Assembly (NCBI GenBank): GCA_900766005.1 | Contig: CAAFTU010000054.1 | Location: 1 to 64,000, forward strand | DNA length: 64,000 nucleotides | Direction: 5' to 3' | Origin: an uncultured Bacteroides sp. | Lineage (GTDB): Bacteria > Bacteroidota > Bacteroidia > Bacteroidales > Bacteroidaceae | Program-made: the position numbers and the translations under genes | In this document: piece by piece, positions 48,771 through 57,414 of the stretch | Numbering within the stretch: the stretch's first letter is position 1 | Layout: every line of letters starts with the position of its first letter | Notes under the pieces: model-generated | Databases searched by the model: none | Told to the model about the DNA's origin: nothing | What the model saw: only the letters and a program-made list of their open reading frames with translations

Positions 48771-49781
48771 ATGAGAATTGGAATCTTAACTTCTGGCGGG
48801 GATTGCCCCGGTATTAATGCCACCATACGTGGTGTGTGTAAAACGGCCATCAATCATTATGGGATGGAAGTAGTAGGGATCCACAGTGGATTCCAGGGGC
48901 TGTTGACGAAAGATGTGGAGGCTTTTGATGAAAAATCGCTTTCTGGTTTGCTCAATTTGGGCGGAACGGTGTTGGGCACTTCACGTGAAAAACCTTTTAA
49001 GAAGGGGGGAGTTGTTTCGGATGCCAACAAGCCTGCGCTGATTCTTCGGAATATTGAAGAAATGGGACTGGATTGTGTGGTTTGTATCGGAGGAAACGGT
49101 ACGCAGAAAACAGCAGCCAAATTGGCTGCATTGGGAGTAAATATCGTCTCGGTGCCCAAAACAATCGATAATGACATTTGGGGTACGGATATTTCTTTTG
49201 GCTTTGATTCTGCCGTGAGCATTGCTACCGATGCCATCGACCGTTTGCATTCTACCGCGAGTGCCCACAAACGGGTTATGGTGATTGAAGTGATGGGGCA
49301 TAAAGCAGGTTGGATTGCTTTGTACTCAGGTATGGCCGGTGGAGGCGATGTGATTCTTGTACCCGAAATCCCCTACGATATCAAAAATGTGGGTGATACT
49401 ATCTTGAACCGTTTGAAAAAAGGAAAGCCTTATTCCATTGTTGTGGTGGCTGAAGGCATTCAGACGGATGGCCGTAAACGGGCTGCGGAGTATATCGCGC
49501 AGGAGATTGAATACGAAACAGGCATTGAAACCCGTGAGACGGTGTTGGGATATATTCAGCGAGGCGGTTCGCCTACACCTTTCGACCGTAATCTGTCTAC
49601 CCGGATGGGCGGACATGCTACGGAATTGATAGCCAATGGTGAATTTGGACGTATGGTTGCAGTCAAAGGAAGCGATATTCAGTCTATTCCTTTGGAAGAA
49701 GTGGCCGGCAAACTGAAATTAGTGACCGAAGACCACGATCTTGTCATTCAGGGTCGTCGTATGGGCATTTGTTTTGGATAA
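48771..49781 (+). CDS. pfkA: 6-phosphofructokinase
   Basis: 336 residues. LTSGGDCPGINATIRG is the N-terminal nucleotide/phosphate loop. GGNGTQKTA (107-115) takes the place of E. coli GGDGS: Asn109 stands where Asp103 is, and Gly110 where Gly104 is, the latter favouring ATP. VPKTIDNDIWGTD has Lys where ATP-type E. coli PFK has Gly (PGTIDND); Lys at this point is common in PPi-dependent enzymes. The catalytic TIDND aspartates are intact. It makes fructose 1,6-bisphosphate in glycolysis. ATP is the likelier donor, but the signature is mixed. Convergent with rnc, 8 bases apart. Confidence 0.93.
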   Translation: MRIGILTSGGDCPGINATIRGVCKTAINHYGMEVVGIHSGFQGLLTKDVEAFDEKSLSGLLNLGGTVLGTSREKPFKKGGVVSDANKPALILRNIEEMGLDCVVCIGGNGTQKTAAKLAALGVNIVSVPKTIDNDIWGTDISFGFDSAVSIATDAIDRLHSTASAHKRVMVIEVMGHKAGWIALYSGMAGGGDVILVPEIPYDIKNVGDTILNRLKKGKPYSIVVVAEGIQTDGRKRAAEYIAQEIEYETGIETRETVLGYIQRGGSPTPFDRNLSTRMGGHATELIANGEFGRMVAVKGSDIQSIPLEEVAGKLKLVTEDHDLVIQGRRMGICFG

Positions 49782-49789
49782 ACGAACTA

Positions 49790-50623
49790 TCAAGATTCAA
49801 TATTGTTGGAGTCTGTTTCCGGTGTGGAGGCAGACTCTTCTGTTTGTGTCTGAAGTGATGATTCCTTCTTTTCGTTGACCATAGCCATGAAATCAGCTTC
49901 CTTCACTTTCTTGATGGCCATTTGAGCCGCATTCTGCTGTGATTCTTTTTTAGAATAACCGATACCGGTACCGGCTGGTATTCCTTCAATGCGTACCTCC
50001 GTCTGGAAAATCGGATTGCTGTCTTGATCGAAGAACTGTTCAATTAGCTCGAAAGACACTTCCGTCTTGTTTTTCTGGCTCCATTCAATCAGCTTGGACT
50101 TGAAGTTAACCTCTTTGCGTGAAATTTTCTCCAGATCGATGTATTGGTTGATGATGCGCTGCTCCATAAACTGTTTGCAGCGATCGTACCCTTGGTCCAG
50201 ATAAATGGCACCGATAAATGCCTCGAAGGCATTTCCGTACATATAACTGTTGTGAGAAGAGGAGCGGGTGGAGTATTTGATGAGTTTGTCGAGTCCGATT
50301 TCCACAGCCAGCTTGTTCAGCGTTTCCCGTTGCACAATCTTCGAACGGGTATTGGTCAGGAAGCCCTCTCTTTTCCCTTCAAACCGTTGGTATACAATAT
50401 CCCCTACGATGGCATCCAGAATGGCATCGCCTAAAAACTCCAGCCGTTCGTTGTTGATGGGTCGTCCTTTTTCCGAGCGGAGAGAGGTCGATTTATGCAA
50501 CAATGCCTGTTGATACAGTTGGATGTTTCGTGGGAAAAACCCGAGTATTTTATAAAAACAAAGATAAGACTCTCTGTCTTTATGAAACAGGAGCCTTATC
50601 TTGTCTATTTGGTTTCGTAACAC
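49790..50623 (-). CDS. rnc: ribonuclease III
   Basis: 277 residues from GTG 50623 (protein MLRNQIDKIRLLF). The frame is open to 50830, but that part lies inside fabF and has no family resemblance, and no ATG follows before the conserved domain. The signature NNERLEFLGDAILDAI contains the metal-binding acidic residues; EAFIGAIYLDQG holds the second pair. A dsRNA-binding domain lies at about 165-235 (KSKLIEWSQKNK, GIGYSKKESQQNAAQMAIKK), then a Gln/Ser/Thr-rich tail. It processes rRNA and other double-stranded RNA. It starts 4 bases after the fabF stop in an acpP-fabF-rnc operon. Confidence 0.94.
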   Translation of the reverse strand: MLRNQIDKIRLLFHKDRESYLCFYKILGFFPRNIQLYQQALLHKSTSLRSEKGRPINNERLEFLGDAILDAIVGDIVYQRFEGKREGFLTNTRSKIVQRETLNKLAVEIGLDKLIKYSTRSSSHNSYMYGNAFEAFIGAIYLDQGYDRCKQFMEQRIINQYIDLEKISRKEVNFKSKLIEWSQKNKTEVSFELIEQFFDQDSNPIFQTEVRIEGIPAGTGIGYSKKESQQNAAQMAIKKVKEADFMAMVNEKKESSLQTQTEESASTPETDSNNIES

Positions 50624-50627
50624 GATA

Positions 50628-51890
50628 TTACTCAGCGTATTTTTTGAAGATGATGCACGCATTGTGACCGCCGAATCCAAATGTGTTGGACAAGGCAACA
50701 TTAACTTCGCGCTTTTGAGCTTCGTTGAACGTGAAGTTAAGGTTATAGTCGATGTTTTCGTCGTTGTCACCTTCTTCATGGTTGATAGTCGGAGGAATAA
50801 TTCCGTTCTTGATAGCCAAGATACTTGCAATGGCTTCTACCGCACCGGCAGCACCCAGCAAGTGACCTGTCATTGATTTCGTAGAACTGATGTTCAATTC
50901 GAACGCATGTTCGCCGAATACCTCCTTAATAGCTTTCGCTTCAGATATATCACCTACCGGAGTAGATGTACCGTGTACATTGATGTAATCCACTTCTTTC
51001 GGATCCATCTCTGCATCTTCCAGTGCATTCATCATCACCAGTTTCGCTCCCAAACCTTCAGGGTGAGAAGCTGTCAAGTGGTGAGCATCAGCCGACATAC
51101 CTACACCGGCTACTTCTGCGTAGATTTTAGCACCGCGTGCTTTTGCATGTTCCAGTTCTTCCAGAATCAGACAGCCGCCTCCTTCACCCATGATGAAGCC
51201 GTCACGGCTTGCACTGAACGGACGAGAAGCTCTGGTAGCATCGTCGTTGCGTGTAGACAAAGCGTGCATGGAGTTGAAACCGCCCACACCTGCGGGGAAG
51301 ATAGCAGCTTCAGAGCCACCTGATACAATTACATTTGCTTTACCCAAACGAATCAGGTTGAAAGCATCTGCAATAGCATTGGTTGAAGTAGCACATGCCG
51401 AACAAGTCGCATAGTTAGGACCATGGAAACCATACATGATAGAAATCTGTCCGGCTGCGATATCCGAAATCATCTTAGGGATAAAGAACGGATTGAACTT
51501 CGGACCCATTTCCTTGTGAGTGTAGTAGTGACCTACTTCTTCTTCAAATGTATGTATACCACCGATACCGGCGCCAAAAATAACACCGATTCTGTTTAAG
51601 TCTTCTTTTTCAAGGTCAAGACCAGAGTCTGTTACCGCTTCTTTGGCCACTGTGACTGCATACTGAGTATACAAGTCCATCTTTCTTGCCTCTTTGCGGT
51701 CGATATGCTTTGTTACATCAAAGTTCTTTACTTCGCAAGCAAATTGGGTCTTGAACTGCGACGCATCGAAATGAGTAATAGGCCCTGCTCCACTAACCCC
51801 GTTCACAATATTTTCCCAGAATTCGGAAACGTTGTTGCCAACAGGAGTAATGGCGCCAAGACCTGTTACTACTACTCTTTTTAATTCCAT
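50628..51890 (-). CDS. fabF: 3-oxoacyl-ACP synthase II
   Basis: 420 residues, a KAS II-type condensing enzyme. The active-site cysteine is in NYATCSACATSTNAI, and the two catalytic histidines are in NVHGTSTPVGD and KSMTGHLLGAAGAVEA. VVVTGLGAITPVGNN starts the protein in the usual way. It elongates acyl-ACP in fatty-acid synthesis in the cytoplasm. The gene begins 15 bases after acpP and ends 4 bases before rnc, a classic arrangement in Bacteroidetes. Confidence 0.97.
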   Translation of the reverse strand: MELKRVVVTGLGAITPVGNNVSEFWENIVNGVSGAGPITHFDASQFKTQFACEVKNFDVTKHIDRKEARKMDLYTQYAVTVAKEAVTDSGLDLEKEDLNRIGVIFGAGIGGIHTFEEEVGHYYTHKEMGPKFNPFFIPKMISDIAAGQISIMYGFHGPNYATCSACATSTNAIADAFNLIRLGKANVIVSGGSEAAIFPAGVGGFNSMHALSTRNDDATRASRPFSASRDGFIMGEGGGCLILEELEHAKARGAKIYAEVAGVGMSADAHHLTASHPEGLGAKLVMMNALEDAEMDPKEVDYINVHGTSTPVGDISEAKAIKEVFGEHAFELNISSTKSMTGHLLGAAGAVEAIASILAIKNGIIPPTINHEEGDNDENIDYNLNFTFNEAQKREVNVALSNTFGFGGHNACIIFKKYAE

Positions 51891-51905
51891 ATTGATGAAA
51901 TCAGA

Positions 51906-52142
51906 TTACTTAGCGTGTTCTTCGATGTAAGATACAGCATCACCTACAGTACCAATCTTTTCTGCTTGGTCATCAGGAATAGAGATACCGAATTCTTTTT
52001 CGAATTCCATGATAAGTTCTACAGTGTCAAGAGAATCTGCTCCCAGGTCGTTAGTGAAGCTTGCTTCGTTAGTAACTTCTGATTCTTCTACGCCTAATTT
52101 ATCAACGATAATAGCTTTTACTCTTGATGCAATTTCAGACAT
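51906..52142 (-). CDS. acpP: acyl carrier protein
   Basis: 78 residues, very acidic. The phosphopantetheine attachment serine is Ser37 in GADSLDTVELIMEFE. Helix 1 (MSEIASRVKAIIVDKLGV) and the C-terminal DAVSYIEEH are as in other ACPs. It carries growing acyl chains for FabF and related enzymes and is the first gene of the acpP-fabF-rnc operon. Confidence 0.97.
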   Translation of the reverse strand: MSEIASRVKAIIVDKLGVEESEVTNEASFTNDLGADSLDTVELIMEFEKEFGISIPDDQAEKIGTVGDAVSYIEEHAK

Positions 52143-52193
52143 AACTTTAAGTTTTTAATTAATAATTAGTTTTATTTCTTTAAATTTGCGCTG

Positions 52194-52201
52194 CAAAGGA
52201 A
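52194..52201 (-). promoter_or_regulatory. candidate -7 box for acpP
   Basis: The minus strand reads TTCCTTTG, one base from TAnnTTTG, 51 bases before the acpP ATG. Confidence 0.4.
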
Positions 52202-52291
52202 TGAATATTTATCGTTTTTCGCAAATATTTGACTAAATAAATGCAGAATTTTGCACAATTTTTACTGTTTTGTGCATTAAAAGGAAGGGTT

Positions 52292-52888
52292 ATGAAGAAA
52301 AATATCGCGATTTTTGCTTCCGGTTATGGCTCTAATGCTGAGAATCTTATCCGTTTTTTTGCCGGACGGGATTCGGCTCAGGTGGCATTGGTGCTCACAA
52401 ATAAGGAAAATGCCTATGTGGTGAACCGTGCCCGCTCTTTGCAGGTGCCCTGCTGTGTATGTCCCAAAGAAGACTGGGTGACGGGAGAACGGGTATTGGC
52501 AGTTTTGCAGGAATATCACGTTGATTTTATTGTGCTGGCTGGCTTTCTGATGCGGGTGCCCGACTTGCTCTTGCAGGTTTATCCTCACCGGATAGTCAAT
52601 ATTCATCCGGCCCTGTTGCCCAAGTATGGGGGGAAGGGGATGTATGGTATGCGGGTGCATGAGGCAGTAGTGGCTGCCGGTGAGCGGCAGACGGGCATTA
52701 CTATACATTATATAAATGGGCAGTATGACGAAGGAGATACCATTGCTCAATTCATGTGCAATGTGCTTCCCGAAGACTCGCCGGAAGAGGTGGCGCAGAA
52801 AGTTCACGCGTTGGAGTATGCACATTATCCCGTTGTCATTGCCCGGCTGGTGGAAGAGGTTTCGGTAGGCAGACCGAAGGAGAGTTAA
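52292..52888 (+). CDS. purN: phosphoribosylglycinamide formyltransferase
   Basis: 198 residues from ATG 52292 (the frame opens earlier at 52241 without family resemblance). IAIFASGYGSNAENLIRFF binds the GAR phosphate. RIVNIHPALLPKYGGKGMYG contains the catalytic Asn and His, and YDEGDTIAQ the catalytic Asp, of 10-formyl-THF transferases. It formylates GAR in purine synthesis. The PurN loop usually reads SGSGSN; here the first Ser is followed by GYGSN. It is convergent with pdxB, and the two stop codons share TTAA at 52885-52888. Confidence 0.92.
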   Translation: MKKNIAIFASGYGSNAENLIRFFAGRDSAQVALVLTNKENAYVVNRARSLQVPCCVCPKEDWVTGERVLAVLQEYHVDFIVLAGFLMRVPDLLLQVYPHRIVNIHPALLPKYGGKGMYGMRVHEAVVAAGERQTGITIHYINGQYDEGDTIAQFMCNVLPEDSPEEVAQKVHALEYAHYPVVIARLVEEVSVGRPKES

Positions 52889-53931
52889 TCCTTCAGTCTG
52901 ATTTCATAAGCCTGTTCTTCTCTTCGGAGGGGATAATCTCCGCGGAGTGTTTCAAATTGTTCCGGATGTTCCCGCAGACGGGCACAGTCTTCCTGCGGAT
53001 TGTACATTTGCAGGAAGGCATCTTCCCGGTTGGACGCATGAATCACCGATGATTCCGGGGCAGGCGCTTCTATGCGATATTCCGGCTGCAGGTGGAAGTA
53101 GCGGCAGATGGCGTCGAGTGACATTCGCGTGGCATTTGCTTTTCCGTCGGCCGAATAGCCGGCAATGTGCGGAGTGCCAATCAGCACCTTTCCAAGCAGT
53201 TCCAGATTGATTTCCGGTTCGTGTTCCCATACATCGATAATGGCATCCGAAATGAGTCCTTCATCCAACGCCTTGAGTAAAGCCTCTGTACAGATTACTT
53301 CTCCTCTGGAGGTATTGATGATGAGCGGCTTCCGTTTCAGTGAGCGGAAAAAAGCAGCATCGGCGAGGTGAAAAGTTTTAAATCGTCCTTCTCGGTGAAG
53401 AGGCACGTGGAAGGTGATGATGTCACACTCCTCCGCCAGTTTCTCTAGAGAGGAAAATGCTTCTGCTCCTTCTTTTTCTGCTCTGGGTAAGTCGTTGAGC
53501 AACACCCTCATCCCGAAGCCTTCGGCCACTTTGGCTATTTTGCTTCCCACATTGCCCACACCGACAATGCCGATGGTCAGCGTGCTGAGTTCTTTCTGGC
53601 GGGCTCGTTTCCATACAAGCAAGGCCGATTGGATATATTGGGCCACGGAGGCAGCGTTGCAGCCGGGAGCATTGGTCCATTCAATGCCGGCTTGCCGGCA
53701 GTATTCTGTGTCGATGTGGTCGTAGCCGATGGTGGCTGTTGCTATGAACTTCACCTTGCTCCCTTCTAGCAAGGCTCGGTCGCAATGGGTGCGGGTACGT
53801 ATAATCAGTGCATCGGCTTCTTTCACAAGGTTAGGAGTAAAATCTTTTCCGGGTACAAAAACAACCTCTTCGGCTATTTTCTGAACGGCTTCCTTTATAA
53901 AAGGAATTTTATTGTCTACAATAATTTTCAT
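52885..53931 (-). CDS. pdxB: 4-phosphoerythronate dehydrogenase
   Basis: 348 residues of the D-2-hydroxyacid dehydrogenase family. NAD-binding GIVGVGNVGSKIA (about 123-135), the catalytic Arg in LIINTSRGEVICTEAL, the Glu in DVWEHEPEI and the His in GTPHIAGYSADGKA are visible. The extra C-terminal ~80-residue region is the PdxB dimerisation domain, which separates it from SerA and other relatives. It oxidises 4-phosphoerythronate in pyridoxal phosphate synthesis. It has its own exact TAnnTTTG promoter and its stop overlaps that of purN. Confidence 0.92.
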   Translation of the reverse strand: MKIIVDNKIPFIKEAVQKIAEEVVFVPGKDFTPNLVKEADALIIRTRTHCDRALLEGSKVKFIATATIGYDHIDTEYCRQAGIEWTNAPGCNAASVAQYIQSALLVWKRARQKELSTLTIGIVGVGNVGSKIAKVAEGFGMRVLLNDLPRAEKEGAEAFSSLEKLAEECDIITFHVPLHREGRFKTFHLADAAFFRSLKRKPLIINTSRGEVICTEALLKALDEGLISDAIIDVWEHEPEINLELLGKVLIGTPHIAGYSADGKANATRMSLDAICRYFHLQPEYRIEAPAPESSVIHASNREDAFLQMYNPQEDCARLREHPEQFETLRGDYPLRREEQAYEIRLKD

Positions 53932-53955
53932 GACTGTCTTCTCTCTTAGTATTCA

Positions 53956-53963
53956 CAAAGGTA
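53956..53963 (-). promoter_or_regulatory. -7 promoter box for pdxB
   Basis: The minus strand reads TACCTTTG, an exact TAnnTTTG, 24 bases before the pdxB ATG. Confidence 0.6.
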
Positions 53964-54008
53964 ACAAATAAAAAGTAAGAAACGGTTGCTTGTCTAAGAA
54001 AAAATACA

Positions 54009-54016
54009 TAGATTTG
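54009..54016 (+). promoter_or_regulatory. -7 promoter box for the DUF4254-GT9 operon
   Basis: TAGATTTG matches TAnnTTTG exactly and lies 32 bases before the ATG at 54049. Confidence 0.55.
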
Positions 54017-54048
54017 TCCTATTATACATCTATAAGTTAGTTAAGATT

Positions 54049-54654
54049 ATGACATTTAGTAAACTTTGCAATGAGATTTTTTGGAAATCAACCCAAGATT
54101 ACCATGTGACGGACAGCGTAGATGCGCCGATGAACAATCCTTACGAGTTGAAGACAATTGAATATTATCTCTATCTGAAAAACTGGATTGATGCCGTACA
54201 GTGGCACTTCGAAGATATCATCCGCGATCCTCAGATTGATCCTGCAGCAGCATTGACTTTGAAAAGAAGAATTGATAAATCCAATCAGGACCGCACGGAT
54301 TTGGTGGAACTGATTGATAGCTACTTCTTGGACAAATATAAAGATATCAAGCCTTTGGACAATGCTACCATCAATACAGAGAGTCCGGCTTGGGCTGTCG
54401 ACCGTCTTTCTATCCTTGCACTGAAGATTTATCACATGCAGCAGGAAGTGCAGCGCACCGATACTACGGAGGAACACCGGGCCAAATGTCAGGCTAAATT
54501 GGATGTTTTGCTGGAACAGCGTGTCGACTTGTCGGCTGCTATCGACCAGTTGCTGGCCGATATCGAGGCAGGCAAGAAATACATGAAAGTATATAAACAA
54601 ATGAAGATGTATAACGACCCGGCGTTGAATCCGGTTCTTTATGCAAAAAAATAA
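54049..54654 (+). CDS. DUF4254 protein
   Basis: 201 residues, all-alpha and rich in charged residues. NPYELKTIEYYLYLKNWIDAVQWHFEDIIRDP and ESPAWAVDRLSILALKIYHM match what I recall of DUF4254. No signal peptide or membrane segment, so cytoplasmic. It ends 3 bases before a GT9 heptosyltransferase-type gene, a pairing seen repeatedly in Bacteroidales, which suggests a role in lipopolysaccharide or lipooligosaccharide core assembly. Molecular activity unknown. Confidence 0.85.
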   Translation: MTFSKLCNEIFWKSTQDYHVTDSVDAPMNNPYELKTIEYYLYLKNWIDAVQWHFEDIIRDPQIDPAAALTLKRRIDKSNQDRTDLVELIDSYFLDKYKDIKPLDNATINTESPAWAVDRLSILALKIYHMQQEVQRTDTTEEHRAKCQAKLDVLLEQRVDLSAAIDQLLADIEAGKKYMKVYKQMKMYNDPALNPVLYAKK

Positions 54655-54657
54655 CGG

Positions 54658-55689
54658 ATGGCTCATATTCTTGTAGTTCGTTTTTCTGCTTTGGGGGATG
54701 TGGCCATGACCATACCGGTGGTTCATTCCTTTGCGATGCAATATCCGCAACATGAGATAACGGTATTGAGCCGCGCTGCTTGGCAACCTCTGTTTGAGGG
54801 GCTGCCAAGCAATGTTCATTTTGTAGGGGCCGATTTGGCTGGAAGGCATAAAGGTCTGGGTGGATTGAACCGGCTATACTCCGAATTGAAAGCTGTGCAT
54901 TTTGATTGTGTGGCTGATTTTCACCACATTCTCCGTGCCCGCTATCTAGGGCTGCGCTTTCGGCTGGCAGGTATTCCTGTAGCTTCTATCTGCAAGGGTA
55001 GGGAGGGGAAGCGGAAATTGGTGCGTCGGAAAAACAAGGTAATGGTGAATCAGAAAAGCTCCTTCCGCCGATATGCCGATGTGCTTGAAAAATTGGGTTT
55101 CCCTGTCATACTCAATTTCAGTTCTGTCTATGGAGACGGGAAAGGTGATCCGCGCGAAATTGCTGCAGTTGCCGGGCAGAAAGGCGGGCAGAAATGGGTT
55201 GGAGTGGCTCCGTTTGCCAAGCATGCCGGTAAAATTTATCCGTTGGAGCTGCAGGAGCAGGTAGTGGCTCATTTGGCTGCCAATCCAAATGTGAAGGTGT
55301 TTCTGTTTGGCGGAGGCAAGAAAGAACAGGAAGTGTTTGATGCCTGGTGTGCCAAATATCCCTCGCTGGTTTCACTTCGGGGGCGACTGAACATGCGGGG
55401 TGAGCTGAATCTGATGAGTCATCTGGATGTCATGCTTTCTATGGATTCAGCCAACATGCATCTGGCTTCGCTGGTCAATGTGCCCGTTGTTTCCATTTGG
55501 GGAGCGACTCATCCTTATGCCGGGTTTATGGGTTGGCACCAGCTGCCCCTCCATGCTGTGCAGTTGGATTTGCCCTGTCGCCCGTGTTCGGTCTACGGAC
55601 AGAAGCCCTGTTGGCGGGGAGATTACGCCTGTATGAATGGAATTACTCCCGAAAAAGTGATAGCAAAAATAGAAGAAATTATCAGTTAA
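54658..55689 (+). CDS. GT9 heptosyltransferase-type glycosyltransferase
   Basis: 343 residues, GT-B fold. The N-terminal ILVVRFSALGDVAMTIPVVHSF is the GT9 signature (WaaC/WaaF/WaaQ family). WVGVAPFAKHAGKIYPLE begins the donor domain, and MLSMDSANMHLASLVNVPVVSIWGATHP is the nucleotide-heptose binding region. It probably adds a heptose or other sugar to the lipid A core at the cytoplasmic face of the inner membrane. Co-transcribed with DUF4254 (3-base gap) and followed by a strong terminator. Confidence 0.92.
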   Translation: MAHILVVRFSALGDVAMTIPVVHSFAMQYPQHEITVLSRAAWQPLFEGLPSNVHFVGADLAGRHKGLGGLNRLYSELKAVHFDCVADFHHILRARYLGLRFRLAGIPVASICKGREGKRKLVRRKNKVMVNQKSSFRRYADVLEKLGFPVILNFSSVYGDGKGDPREIAAVAGQKGGQKWVGVAPFAKHAGKIYPLELQEQVVAHLAANPNVKVFLFGGGKKEQEVFDAWCAKYPSLVSLRGRLNMRGELNLMSHLDVMLSMDSANMHLASLVNVPVVSIWGATHPYAGFMGWHQLPLHAVQLDLPCRPCSVYGQKPCWRGDYACMNGITPEKVIAKIEEIIS

Positions 55690-55736
55690 AAAAAAACTAC
55701 GGTAAGTCGTAAAGTGAACTTACCGTAGTTTTTTTC
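55690..55736. terminator. bidirectional terminator between GT9 and GT2 genes
   Basis: AAAAACTACGGTAAG and CTTACCGTAGTTTTT form a perfect 15-bp stem around 12 bases, with A and T runs on both sides. The minus-strand GT2 stop codon lies inside the stem. Confidence 0.88.
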
Positions 55737-56460
55737 TTAGTTTATTCCAGTATATGACGAAATAGAGTTTGGTGAGCAATTTGAATTTTTCAAATCCCTT
55801 GTCCAGCTCTTTGATGACTCGAACGTTGTCATAGAGTCCTACCAGCCGATGCGTGTTGGATACTCCATTCCTGTCGTAGATAGTCAGCGGTTCGGGTATG
55901 TGCGTGAAATGATAGCCTTTTTGATAGCAGTATTTGAAAAAATAAAAATCGGCTGATAGTTTGAAACGCAGGTCGAAAGGGTGTTCCCTTAAAATCTGAG
56001 TGCGGGTGTATCCGCTTTGATGGCAGAAGAACATTCGCTGTTTGTTGCATGGTTCCAGTGCTTTTTTCAGGCACAATGTTCCATTTCGTTCGGTGAGTAT
56101 GTCGCCATATAAGATGTCTTGAGAACTTGTTTGGGCATATTTATAAACAGTGTTTAGGGTTTTACTGCTGTGCATCACATCTCCTGCGTTCATAAATACA
56201 ATCCACTCTCCCGAAGCCTCTTTCACTCCCTTGTTCATACCGTCGTAAATACCTTTGTCGGATTCGGAGCACCAATAAGCAAGCCGGCTTTCATATTTTC
56301 GAATGATGTCTGTTGTCCCATCTGTTGAACCGCCATCTATAACAATATATTCATAGTCGGTGAAGTCTTGTTGCAGTACACTTAGAATGGTTTTTTCTAT
56401 AGTTGTTTTGCAATTGAAAGAAACGGTAACAATGGTAAATGTGGGTTGTTTTTTTTTCAT
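55720..56460 (-). CDS. GT2 family glycosyltransferase
   Basis: 246 residues. FTIVTVSFNCKTTIEKTILSVL, YIVIDGGSTDGT and WIVFMNAGDVMHSS are the GT2 nucleotide-binding and DxD-like motifs (NAGD in place of a canonical DxD, as in WcaE-type transferases of colanic acid synthesis). The protein is short, without membrane segments. It probably adds a sugar to a surface polysaccharide or lipopolysaccharide. Monocistronic, with its own TATCTTTG box. Confidence 0.9.
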   Translation of the reverse strand: MKKKQPTFTIVTVSFNCKTTIEKTILSVLQQDFTDYEYIVIDGGSTDGTTDIIRKYESRLAYWCSESDKGIYDGMNKGVKEASGEWIVFMNAGDVMHSSKTLNTVYKYAQTSSQDILYGDILTERNGTLCLKKALEPCNKQRMFFCHQSGYTRTQILREHPFDLRFKLSADFYFFKYCYQKGYHFTHIPEPLTIYDRNGVSNTHRLVGLYDNVRVIKELDKGFEKFKLLTKLYFVIYWNKLRKKLR

Positions 56461-56491
56461 GTTTAAGATGGTTTATGTACTCACAACTGTG

Positions 56492-56499
56492 CAAAGATA
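56492..56499 (-). promoter_or_regulatory. -7 promoter box for the GT2 gene
   Basis: The minus strand reads TATCTTTG, an exact TAnnTTTG, 31 bases before the ATG. Confidence 0.6.
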
Positions 56500-56548
56500 G
56501 AATATTTTGTAGAAAAATAGCACATCATTTGTAAAATGGGAGTGGAAG

Positions 56549-56581
56549 TTTGCGGTTTATAGCTTAAAAATGTTACTTTTG
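56549..56581 (+). promoter_or_regulatory. complete Bacteroides-type promoter for the kinase-GT32 operon
   Basis: TTTG at 56549-56552 and TACTTTTG at 56574-56581 are separated by 21 bases, an exact -33/-7 arrangement. The gene starts 71 bases downstream. Confidence 0.75.
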
Positions 56582-56652
56582 TACAATTGATAAGAAGAAC
56601 TTTATCCTAAAGTGAAGTTTTATTTCATGATAGTAAGATCTAACGAAAAAGA

Positions 56653-57414
56653 ATGAATCAAATCATCCATAAGGAATACTCAAAATTCGCATCTTATATT
56701 GAAACATTACCCCATCGCTTTGAGCAAGGCGAAGGTGAGGTGCTTCATAGTGGTCGAAATGAAGTGCGGTGTTTTCGTTATCAAGATATGACTTTCGTAG
56801 TGAAACGTTTCAAGAACGTGAATTTTGTTCAGCAGTGGGCATACACCTTTTTTTGCAAGACAAAGGCTGAACGTGCCTACCTTTATGCTGCAGAATTGCG
56901 TGAGAGAGGTATCGATACTCCCCATGAAGTGGCTTATTTCGAACAGAAGCGGTGTGGTTTATTCCTGACGGGTTATTTTGTTTGTCTTCATTGCGCTTGT
57001 CCAACTGCCTTCTCCATGCTGGAAAAGGAGGACGAATTCAATCAGACATTGGCGGCAGATTTATCAGCCTTTATTGCTGTCATGCACCAGAAGGGGATTC
57101 TTTTTGGCGATTTGAATTTGGGCAACTTCCTTTATAAGCAGGGAGCCGATGGACATTATTCTTTTGTCATGGTCGACACCAACCGGAGTCGTTTTTGTAA
57201 GGGGGTTCCTTCTTTGCACCAGCGTCTGAAAAACCTGCGTACATTGACCCATCGAAGGGATTTATTTCGTTTCATGATGGAAGCGTATGCCCGTGTGTTC
57301 GGTGAAACGAGTTCTACCTTTGTTGTTGATGCTTTCCGCATGTTGGAAAGCTTTGAAAAGAAGCGTAAATTTCAGCATAAATTGAAAGACTTTTTTAAAA
57401 ATAGAAAGAAATGA
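56653..57414 (+). CDS. lipopolysaccharide kinase (WaaP/Kdo kinase) family protein
   Basis: 253 residues of protein-kinase-like fold. FVVKRFKNVN holds the ATP-binding lysine; KGILFGDLNLGNFLY is the catalytic loop (GDLN for HxDxN); VMVDTNRSRF replaces the DFG segment with an intact Asp. These features match the WaaP/KdkA family, which phosphorylates heptose or Kdo of the lipopolysaccharide core in the cytoplasm. Its end overlaps the next gene in ATGA, and neighbouring DUF4254/GT9/GT2 genes fit core biosynthesis. Confidence 0.85.
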   Translation: MNQIIHKEYSKFASYIETLPHRFEQGEGEVLHSGRNEVRCFRYQDMTFVVKRFKNVNFVQQWAYTFFCKTKAERAYLYAAELRERGIDTPHEVAYFEQKRCGLFLTGYFVCLHCACPTAFSMLEKEDEFNQTLAADLSAFIAVMHQKGILFGDLNLGNFLYKQGADGHYSFVMVDTNRSRFCKGVPSLHQRLKNLRTLTHRRDLFRFMMEAYARVFGETSSTFVVDAFRMLESFEKKRKFQHKLKDFFKNRKK

